This document shows positions 54,431-64,000 of a stretch of 64,000 nt of DNA, piece by piece. Made by a program: the position numbers and the translations under genes. Source of the DNA: Palaemon carinicauda (taxonomy: Eukaryota; Arthropoda; Malacostraca; Decapoda; Palaemonidae); contig NC_090729.1 of the NCBI RefSeq assembly GCF_036898095.1, forward strand, positions 74,174,081 through 74,238,080, given 5' to 3'. The notes under the pieces are model-generated. The model did not search any database, had not been told where the DNA came from, and was given only the letters and a program-made list of their open reading frames with translations. The stretch's first letter is position 1. Each line of letters begins with the position of its first letter.

Positions 54431-56670
54431 TGGGGGCTGATCGTCTTGTTGTTCAGCAACGTCCTCATCAGAGGGTTCCTCATCCGAAAACTGATGAGGA
54501 AACGGCAACGGAGTGGGCAACGTCTGGCTCGCTGAGTCCGGTCGCACTGGTGCATGCGTGACGGAGCCGGACGCAACATCATGGAACTGCTGCACAGTCT
54601 GTGAACTGTCAACAACCATGGGTGCGCGAGGAAGCACAGCGTCAACCCGAGACTGTCTAGACCGTCTGGGTTGTGCAGTCAACACCCTACCGGGTTGCTG
54701 AGGTTGACGCACTGCGTCAAAACAAGTCACCTCTGCTGGTTGTTGAACGTCCTGAACGTCAACAACCACCTCCGAGCGTCGCTTAACGTCAACGTGCGGC
54801 TGGCAACCCACACTGGGTCGCATCGGTGGAGGAACCACCTCAACTGGCAGACGCGAGTAGGTTACCTCAGCGTCAACAGGGCGCACAACCGACCGGTTGG
54901 AAGGTTGTTGGCCAGAAGGTTCGGTAGCAACCTTCTCCGCATTAAAGTCCTCTATCAAGGACGCAAGCTTGGACTGCATGTCTTGCAGCAAAGCCCATTT
55001 AGGGTCTACGGGAGCAGGTGCGGCAACAGACGGGGTTAGCGACTGAGGCGGTACCGCTTACCATCCCTGAAAGCCTTGTTATGCATGACATAATTGTACA
55101 GCAAAACTTCAAAGGCTCGAAAACAGCTGTGAAGTTGACCTGTAAAAAACTTGGAGCGTCTCCTGGTCAGGCGCCAGGGAGAGTCTACGAGAATTGAGAA
55201 GTCTATCTGGGCAGAGGCATGAACTCCCAAGCCGAGAACTTCTCTCGTGTCATATCAGACTCGAGCTCTATAAACCAGTTTAAAAGAAGGGAAAGCAAAG
55301 GCTGTATCCCCCAAACTCCTCCTGGTGAAAAACCAGTCGCCTAGCCAACGTAAAGCTCTCTAGGAGAGCGAGAGAGCACTAGCTTAAAAACAACGGCTTC
55401 GAAGTAGCTAGGCCTAGTGTAAGCTCTGACGTTTAGGCGAACGAGGAGCAGCAGTTACAAAAAGATCCGGACAAAGATCCTTAAAAAAATCATCATGATT
55501 TAATTAAAGTCCATAGGGGGCTAAGCAGCTTTAGGCTCCTCTCCATCTGACAGAGTCCTCAAGGGAATATCAGTAGGAGGGGGAACAGCAACTTCGTCAT
55601 CTACAGGAACCTTGTCCGATAAAAGCTGAGTCTCAAGCAAGGGAGAGACCTACCGTGGTGGCAATGCTTTACAAGCAGAGTCCACACTCACTGGTGCATT
55701 AGTAGCGGACCAGAACGCAACGTCATGTAACTGCTTGACAGTCTGTGAACTGTCAACAACTGAACTGTCAACCACAACAGGTGCGTGAGGACGCACAGCG
55801 TCCACTCGAGACTGCTTTGACTGCCTAGACTGAGCAGTCAAAACAACTCTAGAATGCGGAGGTTGACGCACAGCGTCAAAACAAGTCAACTCCGATTGTT
55901 AGTGAACGTCTTGAACGTCAACAGGAGCATCAGCAAGTGGCCTAACGTCCAATTGCGGCTGAAAAACCACACGAGACCGCATCGAGTGTGGTTCTAAACA
56001 ACCTGACTGACGTGACTAAGCTACGCCAACGTCAACAGTAAGCACAAAGGAACGTTAGGTTGGCTGAAAGCCAGGATATCGATGAGATAAACGGCTAGAC
56101 TCAACGGACTAATCGGCAGAATAGTCTTCCATAAGGGAGGCAAGCATATACTGCATGTCTTGCCATACAACCCATTAAGGATCAACGGAAATGGTTATGG
56201 TAAGAGACGAGGGTAACGTCTGTGACCGCAACACTTTGCCAACAAAAAAAGACTCTCGGAGTCTGTGTTACGCTTTTGTTAGGCGGCGAGCAGTTATCCG
56301 ATGACTGCATAGGGTCAAAGCTGTCCTAATGGTTGTAACCAGGACGCTGGACCTGTCCTGAAAGGACTGACTTTCGCTTAAGGGCTTCGAAACCTTGTGA
56401 CAGGTTTCTTATGCGAAAAGCCTTCGGATGACGAGGAGAAACAACGTCTCTCTCGTCTTATGGTAGGGGAGATCTTGGTAAGATACACCCGATACCATAG
56501 AGGGAAAACGTCTGTTCGTTGATCAAGGCCTCTCGAACCCATAAGTCGTTTGACATTACTTCTCCCCTGGGCTTGGGAGCATGCAAGAGGTCCCGGACTA
56601 GGTGAACGACAGGCACGAACAGACGAACCCTCGGACGCAACACTGTAACACTTTGCGCATATCACTTTAT
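54425..56670 (-). pseudogene. Gag region of DIRS element 4, with an internal duplication
   Basis: Minus-strand order: a gag segment near 56640-56400 (SPSPGPLACSQAQGRSNVK; LDQRTDV) homologous to the gag of element 3, a degraded middle segment (56230-55600), a gag carboxy segment (55230-55036, ALHSCFRAFEVLLYN-like), then a second, cleaner copy of the middle segment (54991-54425, 188 codons). The two middle copies share VTCFDAVRQP, VLTAQ, RQSRVDAV and VVDSSQTV-QLHDVA. The 188-codon frame ends at 54425 where the RNase H frame begins. The reverse transcriptase has been lost at this junction. Confidence 0.7.
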
Positions 56671-57919
56671 CACTTCGATTTTCTGTTTTGCACTTATTTC
56701 ACTGAAATCGAATACTTTTACTGATTTCTACCTGAAACACGCAATTCTACCCTTCATTAAAAGGTAGTAATTGCGAAATCAGTCGTATAATGCAAGCTCA
56801 TTAATACCAGCAAAAAACAGAAAACATATTTTAAGATAAAAAAATCAGTGGCTGGGAAAGAGACTAAACACTAGTTCATATAAACTACGTTTTCAATCTC
56901 TCACCGCACATAGCCTGGGGACGAGAATAAAAAACTAAAAACGTTTTATCCTTCCTCCCCGTACAGCGACTAGGGACGAGAGTAACTCGAGAACAACGTT
57001 ACCCGCTTGAACGGAACGTTTTCTCTCCTCTCTCTCCCTCCGTCTCTATCTCTCTCTCTCTTTCTCTCTTGATTTTTCACCTAAGAGAAGAGCCCAATTA
57101 TATTTCGTCAAAAAAACATGTTATTTGACTAAAGGAAAAAACTGAAAGGTTTTTCATATAAAAAGTTCCTTTAAAATAGAATTTAAAACATCTAAGCTAA
57201 GAAAGAATGAACAAAACGTCAGAATCGATTTACTCTTACTGCAAAGTGAAACCGTGATACACTCTCTCTCTATCGTAACGATAGAGCGCATGTTGAACGT
57301 CCTGAACGTCAACAACTGCGTAGCATAAATAAACTAAACGTTAGTTCATCTTTGAAAACAGTACGAAGACTATCAAAGAAATTCTTTCATAAAATATTAC
57401 ATTTAAAAAGTTTTAAATCCTTGGCTCTTTAAAAGCTAATTACGATATACAGTGAACCCTCGCTACTTCGCGGTTCGACAATCGCGGATTCACCACTTCG
57501 CGGGGTTTTCCCATAACCCATATATATATACATATCGCGGATTTTCCGGAAAATTCGAAAATACCGCGAAATCTGAAGATAACCAAATACGATATTTTGT
57601 TACCTGTAATTCCATTAATACTGTAATTAGTAATATCTGCTCTTACTGATTGTTCATTGCATTATATATGATATATAATTCAGCACAGAAAGAAATAAAA
57701 CACGAAAAGAGAATGTGATCATACGATAATTCAGTACGTAGTAAAATTAAATCGAACATGAAACGCAAATCAGATGCAGTCATACCATATTAGAATGGTG
57801 TGTACTGTAATGGATGTGCTTCTTTTCCATGAATCTTTTGTATGTATACGTACGTAGTACAGTACTGCATCCAATAATATTCTTTGTTGCAAAAATCACA
57901 TTTCGAATAAGTACTGTAA

Positions 57920-57927
<8 letters not shown>

Positions 57928-57985
<58 letters not shown>

Positions 57986-58140
57986 TAAAATAGCGTACGT
58001 ACGTAAATTTTTATTATTATTGTTATTATTATTATTATTGTTGTTGTTGTTAATAAAATTATTATTGTTATTATTATTAATCATTATTATTATTATTATT
58101 ACTGTACTGTACAGTATTATTATCATTATTTATTATTATT
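57928..58140. repeat. (GA)n and (TTA)n microsatellites within the Tigger 5' region
   Basis: GA units at 57928-57981 and TTA/TTG units at 58012-58140, upstream of the transposase start. Confidence 0.93.
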
Positions 58141-58463
58141 ACGGTACCCTTGTACTTAATCTACGTACGTTCAGTATGCGCGGGGCATCTTCTATGAGTA
58201 ACCAACGCACCATGTACTGTAAGACGGGTTGTGATTGGTTCAAGCGCTGACAGATGACGAATCAAAACTCAAGTTTTGTTATCTAGCCTGTGATTGGTGT
58301 TTTGCCCGCATCTTCAACTTCCAGCATCACAGTTCTCGCGGGTCTGCATCGTTCACTTTCTCTTTCCGCGTATTGCTGAGTAGACGTTCTTAACTTTGTG
58401 AAGTTTAATCTGTGCTGTGTGCGACTGTTTTAAGTTGAACTTTTTGTTGAACTTTCTGTTACA

Positions 58464-60332
58464 ATGGCTCCCAAGCGTTCTGCTTCTAGTAAGGCTGGTA
58501 GTGAGCCTAAACGCCACCGAAGAATGATGACGATAGCTGAGAAGGTTACGCTTCTCGACATGTTAAAAGATGGTAGAAGTTACGCGGCCGCCGGCCGCCA
58601 TTTTGGCATCAACGAATCCACCGTTCGCTACATCAGGAAGGACGAGGCGAACATTAGAAAGACTGCTGCAATCACCTTTAGCAGATCAGCGAAGCGAGTC
58701 GTTACAACGCGTAATAAAACGATCGTACGCATGGAAGGTGCTTTAGCTGTGTGGATTGCCGACTGTCGGAAGAAGAACATAGCGTTGGATACGAACACCA
58801 TCCGAACAAAGGCTTTGAGCTTGTATGAGAATTTTGCGGCAAAGGAACCTCATGACGACGATGGCGACCATGCTGAAGAAGATGATGATGTAGATGATCC
58901 TCAACCAGGGACCTCCACTGATTCCCAGCGTCAGAAACAACGTTTTTCCGCCAGCAAAGGATGGTTCGCGAAGTTTCAGAAACGCTTCGCCCTGAAAAGC
59001 GTTTCCCTGCATGGGGAGTCTGCTTCCGCTGACACTGCCGCTGCTGAAACTTACGTGAACCAGACTTTCAAGAACATTATCGCTGAAGGTGGATACAAGC
59101 CGGAACAAGTGTTTAATATGGATGAAACCGGCTTGTTTTGGAAGAGAATGCCGTCGCGAACTTTCCTGTTCAAAGAGGAAGCCAAAGCCTCTGGCTTTAA
59201 GGCATTCAAGGATCGCGTTACCCTCGTGATGTGTGGCAATGCTGCTGGATTTTTGTTAAAGCCGGGGCTTATTTATAAGTCGAAAAATCCTCGCGCTTTG
59301 AAAAACAAAAATAAGAATCTCCTTCCCGTGTACTGGATGCATAATCAAAAAGCATGGATTACGAAGATGCTGACCTCCAACTGGTTCCACCAGTGTTTCA
59401 TCCCGCAAGTCCATGAATATCTCTTAGAGAAGGGCTTGCCATTCAAGATCCTTCTCCTTATGGATAACGCTGGTGGACACGCAACTGACCTGTCGCGTGA
59501 GGGCGTTCAGGTTGAGTTCCTGCCACCCAACACCACGTCATTAATTCAACCAATGGACCAGGGGGTTATCAGGGCGTTCAAGGCCCTCTACACGAAGAAT
59601 ACCTTGGCGGACCTCGTTGCGTGTGTGGATGCTGCCCAAGATGACGAGGATGAAGACTTCAACTTGAAGGCGTACTGGCGGCAGTACACCATAGCCACGT
59701 GCCTGCAGAATATTCAAAAGGCACTTCAAGAGATGAAACCTGCAACCGTAAATGCGAGCTGGAAGAAGCTGTGGCCCGATATTGTTTACGACGACAAGGG
59801 ATTTACTCCGTCGGAAATCCAACACTCTGCAATACGGAAATCTGTGCAGTTGGCTGCCATAATTGGGGGTGACGGGTTTGGCGACATGACGACTGAAGAC
59901 GTCGACGAGTTGTTGGACTGCCATTCCCAGCCCCTAACTGACGCAGACCTCGAAGACCTGACGAAATCGGCAAGTGAGGAAGAGAGTGAGGGTACCCAGG
60001 AAGAGACCCAAGAAAATGTAGAAGAAACGGGCTTAACATTAGAACGGCTCGCCAAGTTCTGCAACCATATGAAGGAGGCGAAAGAAATGTTGCAAGAGTG
60101 GGACGAGGATATGGTTCGCTCGATGCAATTCTGCAACAAGGTCGATGACATCACGACTCCCTACAGGATGCTCTTGGATCGAAAAAAGAAGCAGCGGCAA
60201 CAACTTCCGATGACAATGTTTTTTCAGCCTCACAAAAAAGAGCCAGTTCCTCCTGCTAGTACGCCTTCGGAAGAAATTGAAGAAGTTGAAGAGGTGTCCC
60301 AGGAAAAGACACCTCCGTCTGAAGAGACGTAA
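58464..60332 (+). CDS. Tigger-type transposase (DDD, CENP-B-like DNA-binding domains), intact
   Basis: 622 residues, one frame, starting at an ATG in the context TACAATGGCTCC. Residues 21-65 form a pipsqueak-type helix-turn-helix (MMTIAEKVTLLDML; HFGINESTVRYIR). Residues 88-175 form a second, CENP-B-type domain (ALAVWIADCRKKNIALD; KGWFAKFQKRFAL) with an acidic loop around 129-145. The catalytic DDE_1 domain has D220 (VFNMDETGLFWKRMP), D334 (ILLLMDNAGGH) and D365 (TSLIQPMDQGVIRAFK), with 30 residues between the last two, as in Tigger. The tail is acidic and serine/glutamate-rich, with a late RKKKQRQQLPMTMFF basic patch. It cuts the element out and inserts it at TA. No damage is visible, so it may be recently active. 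Similar to TIGD1-class proteins by motif. Confidence 0.95.
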   Translation: MAPKRSASSKAGSEPKRHRRMMTIAEKVTLLDMLKDGRSYAAAGRHFGINESTVRYIRKDEANIRKTAAITFSRSAKRVVTTRNKTIVRMEGALAVWIADCRKKNIALDTNTIRTKALSLYENFAAKEPHDDDGDHAEEDDDVDDPQPGTSTDSQRQKQRFSASKGWFAKFQKRFALKSVSLHGESASADTAAAETYVNQTFKNIIAEGGYKPEQVFNMDETGLFWKRMPSRTFLFKEEAKASGFKAFKDRVTLVMCGNAAGFLLKPGLIYKSKNPRALKNKNKNLLPVYWMHNQKAWITKMLTSNWFHQCFIPQVHEYLLEKGLPFKILLLMDNAGGHATDLSREGVQVEFLPPNTTSLIQPMDQGVIRAFKALYTKNTLADLVACVDAAQDDEDEDFNLKAYWRQYTIATCLQNIQKALQEMKPATVNASWKKLWPDIVYDDKGFTPSEIQHSAIRKSVQLAAIIGGDGFGDMTTEDVDELLDCHSQPLTDADLEDLTKSASEEESEGTQEETQENVEETGLTLERLAKFCNHMKEAKEMLQEWDEDMVRSMQFCNKVDDITTPYRMLLDRKKKQRQQLPMTMFFQPHKKEPVPPASTPSEEIEEVEEVSQEKTPPSEET

Positions 60333-60603
60333 AATACTATCATTGACTGCACAGTAGAACACATCATCAGCTTCATCATCATCATTTCTACTGTGCAGCA
60401 AATTCATCGCCATCGTCATTCAAGTTTTTCTTGAACTTCTTTCGTGGTGAGTACAGTAACAATCTTTATTTTTTACTTTAACCTGTTTTATAGTTTAGTA
60501 ATGTACGTACTGTATGCATTAAGTTAAAGGGAAGGTTTTAAAAGTCTACATGTTGTAACCTATCATATTTTTTTTGTTTAAAATTTACATTTACGTACGT
60601 AAA

Positions 60604-60606
<3 letters not shown>

Positions 60607-60680
<74 letters not shown>
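60607..60680. repeat. (CT)n microsatellite within the Tigger 3' region
   Basis: About 36 CT units downstream of the transposase. The 166-codon minus frame across it is an artefact. Confidence 0.95.
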
Positions 60681-60685
<5 letters not shown>

Positions 60686-61974
60686 TTTTCCTGCTTTGCT
60701 ACGTACAAGTACTGTATAATTTATATTTGTAAGGTAACATATTTTGTAAATGCTTTGTACTGTAAATACTGTATGTACTGTATCATTATTTATCACTATC
60801 ATCATGCGTGTTAAATGCCTTGTTTGTTCTGAGCGTGGTTGTTTACTGAGCGTACACGCCGTCGTTTCAGGCGGCGTCATAAAGAAAAAGATTTCATTTG
60901 GAAGTCCTAAGAAAAATACGTAAACTAAAACATTGGTAATAAAAAAATCAACATACAGTACTGTATAATCAATATAATCGATGCAAAAACTAACCATACG
61001 TACATATATGTGTACACTAAATGAGTTTGTTTCTTCATTATGATCAGAGATGAACGTAAACAAAACATTGGTTGCCATTTTTTATCGTGCTTTTTAGGTG
61101 TTTAGGAAACACATGATATAAAATCGCCTTTAATATTTGTGCCTGTTTTAGTTTAGGGTGCTGTAGTACATGCATTAAGTGTTCTGTACATTACAGGGTG
61201 TAAAGGGTGGTTTGTTAACAGTACTACGTACAAGGGAAGGTTTTAAAAGTCCGAATATACATGTTAAATAAATAGGTAAATATGCTGTCACTACTTCGCG
61301 GATTTTCACCTATCGCGCCCGCGTCTGGAACCTATCTACCGCGATAAACGAGGGTTCACTGTAAAGGGCTCAACGTTGATTAACTTCGGTTTCCAAGTTA
61401 GGACCGCCTACTCTCAGGAAAGGTCGCATATAAACAAAACATTAAAATTTATTTTTATATGTTTATAATAAATGGAAAGTTAATCGAAGAGGCCTAATAA
61501 AGGCGGAGAGATATAAAATATATAGAGGAAAATCTATAACGTGATAAGATAATTACTAAAAGCCTAAACACACTTCCGTCTAAGGGAAGGATCGGCCATT
61601 TAAAAGTGAAAGAAAGTCCATACTCTCTTTGTCACCATAATTAAATCTATCCAAAACGAGTTCAAGATTTAAGATAAAGATAAAACACCTGCATAGCGAA
61701 AGCTCAAAACTAGAATATAGTACTTCACCAAATAGATGTGAAAAACTCCAGTTTAGCAACAGCGAGTAAAGTACGTCTTGTCGACACCTCGACAGAGAGA
61801 AAATTGAGTCTTTGTTTACATTGAGAGCTGGGTATCTGGTCGACAGATGGCGCTGTTGGGCACACCCGCAACCTGTGTAGCGATCGCTGGCGAGTTTTTT
61901 CCGTAGAGTTGTCTGTCGAGCAACAGAGTTGCAGCTATATAATCACCGGCTAAGTTAAATATTGAAAATTGTAG

Positions 61975-62755
61975 TTATTTATAGCTGGAAGATGAGCCAT
62001 AAGACTTTCACAGCAAAGTACTATACAATCACCCGCCCGCTAGTTATGGGGGGGTGGAGCCCGCTACCCCACTTCCACACTAGTACAGTATTGTGTGCCA
62101 GGCCAATCTGTATGAATAGCTATAGGTTTGTATCGTTAGTAAAATTATAAATTACTTTCAAATTTGACATTCGTTCCGACACTAAATACAAACCCTTCGC
62201 TATTTATAGGGATGACTCCCTCCTTAGGAGGGAGGAATCCGAACCAACTGTCTTGGGCATTTGACCCGGGGTTTTCTCCATATGTAACAAGTAAATATAT
62301 ACACCTTGCCTAAATTCCGTGCAACGCACGGTCATCGGCCTACACAGTCTGTGTTTCTGATACTAGCAATGTGACTGGTTAAGGCTGTGTGATTGTGATA
62401 CTAACAATGTAACTGGTCAAGGTAAGAGTTCTCAAAGACATAAGAATCTTAGAATGTACCATAGACATTACCCAATACCACCTCTCTAGGAGTATGGGGA
62501 CGTAACAAGTATTATTTCTATATTAGGTTACACAAGAGAAATGGTTTTACCCATGGAAAGGTGAAGCCAGCTTGTAGAGGACTAGAAATAAACTCAGAGA
62601 CAAAGCTGAGAATTACCTCTCCCCATCCCCTTGAATGGGCAACGTCCTAGCAATAAACACAAGAGACAAAGTTGAGAATTACCTCTCCGCATCCCCTTGA
62701 ATGGGCAACATCATAGGAAAGACCAAAAAGTTTGCTAACTCTCTTGACCGAGACC
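61975..62755 (-). mobile_element. DIRS-type relic 5: recombinase scrap and 3' terminal region
   Basis: The part 62120-62260 (AAATTACTTTCAAATTTGAC; ACAAACCCTTCGC; CCTTAGGAGGGAGGAATCC) is a diverged copy of 40760-40870, the terminal region of relic 2. The part 62600-62720 reads HSRGWGEV-like sequence on the minus strand, a conserved stretch of the recombinase catalytic domain. That stretch is duplicated in tandem (about 62605 and 62668). Confidence 0.6.
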
Positions 62756-62756
62756 A

Positions 62757-63310
62757 ATGAATGAATGAATGATTTGAAGTTCTCTGGCATCCTGACATTA
62801 AAGGTCATTGACGCCAATATCTTTTATCTTAAGTAAAAACTAAAAGAATATTCAATTCAAACCAGAAAAGTAAATATGTTATAAAAGTTAAATGACATTC
62901 AGAAGACCTGCTTCTGAAAAAAATTAAAAAATACCACTAGCATTGTACGACATAGCAAGTCCAAGGATCTTGGCAAGGATGAACCTGCCATCCTCACCTC
63001 AAACAGATATCGATTTCTTTTTGTGCTATAAGTGGGGCTTTCAGTCAACAAATGCCTCACTGTCAAGGGTAGCAAACAGTCGTCACAATATGGTTGGTGT
63101 TGGCCAGCCAGCAGAAACTCATGTGTCATCCGAGTGTGACCGATGCGGAGACGGCAAAGAGTAGTCTCCCATTTTTGGGGCATCATGTTATACATCCAAG
63201 GGGATATAACATTTGCAATTTCTCTCGTCTTATTTTCAGTTGAACTGTCCCAATGCTGTTGCCATTTATAATAAATAGAATTCTTAAATGCCAATAAAAA
63301 ATCATTACAG
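62757..63310 (-). mobile_element. 5'-truncated Jockey/I-group LINE 3' end
   Basis: On the minus strand the coding end (63294-62899) is followed by a short 3' untranslated region and an ATTCATTCATTCATT tail at 62757-62772. It could belong to the same family as the LINE at 37491-40260, but no shared segment allows a test. Confidence 0.7.
62899..63294 (-). pseudogene. LINE ORF2 carboxy terminus with cysteine-histidine motif
   Basis: 131 codons: YYKWQQHWDSSTENKTREI, then WETTLCRLRIGHTRMTHEF near residue 42, then QPYCDDCLLPLTVRHLLTES near residue 66. The RLRIGHTRxTH and CxxC...LTVxHLL arrangement is the standard end of Jockey/I-type ORF2 proteins after RNase H. The usual ECP is here ESP. There is no internal stop, but the ORF is only a fragment. 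Confidence 0.75.
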
Positions 63311-63335
63311 AGAATGGGATACTTTTTTGGTAGTA

Positions 63336-63664
63336 AGTGAACCCTCGTTTATCGCGGTAGATAGGTTCCAGTCGCGGCCGCGATAGGTGAAAATCCGCGA
63401 AGTAGTGACACCATATTTACCTATTTATTCAACATGTATATTCAGACTTTTAAAACCTTCCCTTGTACGTAGTTCTGTTAACAAACTACCCTTTAATGTA
63501 CAGAACACTTAATGCATGTACTACAGTACCCTAAACTAAAACAGGCACAAATATTAAAGGTGATTTTATATCATGCATTTCCTAAACACGCTAAAAAGCA
63601 CAATAAAAAATGGCAACCAATGTTTTGTTTACATTTATCTCTGATCATAATGAAGAAACAAACT
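63336..63664 (-). mobile_element. 3' end of a second Tigger copy, truncated
   Basis: AGTGAACCCTCGTTTATCGC and the following 300 bases are the reverse complement of 61025-61360 of the intact Tigger, with scattered differences and a small indel. Homology stops at GAAGAAACAAACT (63664), before any coding sequence. Unrelated sequence and a (TA)n array follow. The terminal C is changed (TAAGTGAACC). Confidence 0.88.
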
Positions 63665-63741
63665 GGAGGTAGAGCTTTGTTTATTACCCAGACATATTTC
63701 CCATACTTTTCCCTTAGAACTACATCACATCTTCCTACTTT

Positions 63742-64000
<259 letters not shown>

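Larger units (their letters stand above)
57450..61361 (+). mobile_element. Complete Tigger/pogo-type DNA transposon
   Basis: The ends are CAGTGAACCCTCG at 57450 and the exact reverse complement at 61349-61361, flanked by TA on both sides (57448-57449, 61362-61363), the target duplication of the Tc1/mariner/pogo group. Inside each end further CGCGG motifs occur (CTACTTCGCGG near 57471; CACTACTTCGCGG near 61289-61301). Length is 3912 bp. It contains an intact transposase and two dinucleotide arrays. It lies in the 5' part of DIRS element 4. Confidence 0.93.
51563..61970 (-). mobile_element. DIRS-type retroelement 4, with nested Tigger
   Basis: The ends are inverted copies: 51614-51765 (AGCTGCAACTCTGTTGCTCG onward) and 61795-61945. 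The left end has in addition an inverted pair 51563-51613 and 51803-51853 around that segment, and the outermost right-end bases (CAATATTTAACTTAGCCGGT in minus orientation) match 51859-51890. This split arrangement of terminal and internal complementary sequence is typical of DIRS elements. Contents in minus order: gag remnants, RNase H and an intact tyrosine recombinase. The reverse transcriptase is missing. A Tigger transposon sits in its 5' part (57450-61361). Confidence 0.82.

Noticed and set aside
54513..55039. Plus-strand frames of 62 and 122 codons opposite DIRS gag
   Set aside because: They are antisense to the gag frame at 54425-54991 and have no recognisable motif.
58743..59108. Antisense frames within the Tigger transposase (also 59541-59924, 59786-60154 and 60039-60419)
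   Set aside because: They are opposite-strand shadows of the intact 622-codon transposase and contain no domain.
35346..62755. Reading the reverse transcriptase and recombinase cluster as an integrated virus
   Set aside because: The order gag, reverse transcriptase/RNase H, tyrosine recombinase with inverted termini is that of DIRS retrotransposons. No capsid, envelope or protease signature was seen.

Overview
The window looks like a piece of a repeat-rich animal genome, most likely a decapod crustacean and plausibly a penaeid shrimp. The reasons are the very dense (TA)n, (TAA)n and (GA)n microsatellites, several tyrosine-recombinase (DIRS-type) retroelements, RTE- and Jockey/CR1-like LINEs, tRNA-derived SINEs, and Tigger, hAT and Ginger-like DNA transposons. 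The organism call is an inference; nothing in the window is diagnostic of a species. I found no host gene that I could support. Almost everything recognisable is a mobile element, a relic of one, or a tandem repeat.

Layout. Positions 1-6900 are a degenerate 32-bp minisatellite split by two insertions: a (TAA)n-tailed repeat at 1331-1990 and a nearly complete but dead RTE-like LINE at 3213-6180, bounded by a 15-bp target duplication. Positions 6900-15300 are mostly AT-rich sequence with three copies of a tRNA-derived SINE, a 104-bp degenerate repeat, and a decayed, unrecognised multi-frame coding region on the minus strand (12181-13770). Positions 15300-24700 hold long (TA)n arrays, an RTE LINE with an inverted 5' end (15765-18430), a 31-bp minisatellite (20690-21426), a LINE 3' end and a solo DIRS terminal-repeat relic. 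Positions 24700-29500 carry three more pieces of the (TAA)n-tailed repeat, one of them split by a truncated hAT transposase sequence, and a deleted RTE copy that contains a SINE.

Positions 29574-32275 are a complete but inactivated Ginger-like transposon. It has about 138-bp terminal inverted repeats, TATA flanks and an integrase-type transposase interrupted by one intron. Positions 33195-35345 carry two LINE 3' fragments. From 35345 to 62755 at least five DIRS-type elements or relics lie almost end to end, all on the minus strand. A Jockey-like LINE (37491-40260) and a Tigger fragment (50440-51065) lie among them. The rightmost full element (51563-61970) hosts a complete Tigger transposon (57450-61361) with an intact 622-residue transposase. 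The window ends with a LINE carboxy-terminal fragment, the 3' end of a second Tigger copy and another (TA)n array.

The only long intact coding sequences are the Tigger transposase and the tyrosine recombinase of the 51563-61970 DIRS element. The RNase H frame of that element is broken only by a one-base indel in an AAAA run. Most other coding regions carry several frameshifts and stops. The elements do not form a host pathway; the architecture reflects repeated nested insertion, recombination between related DIRS copies, and microsatellite growth at element ends.
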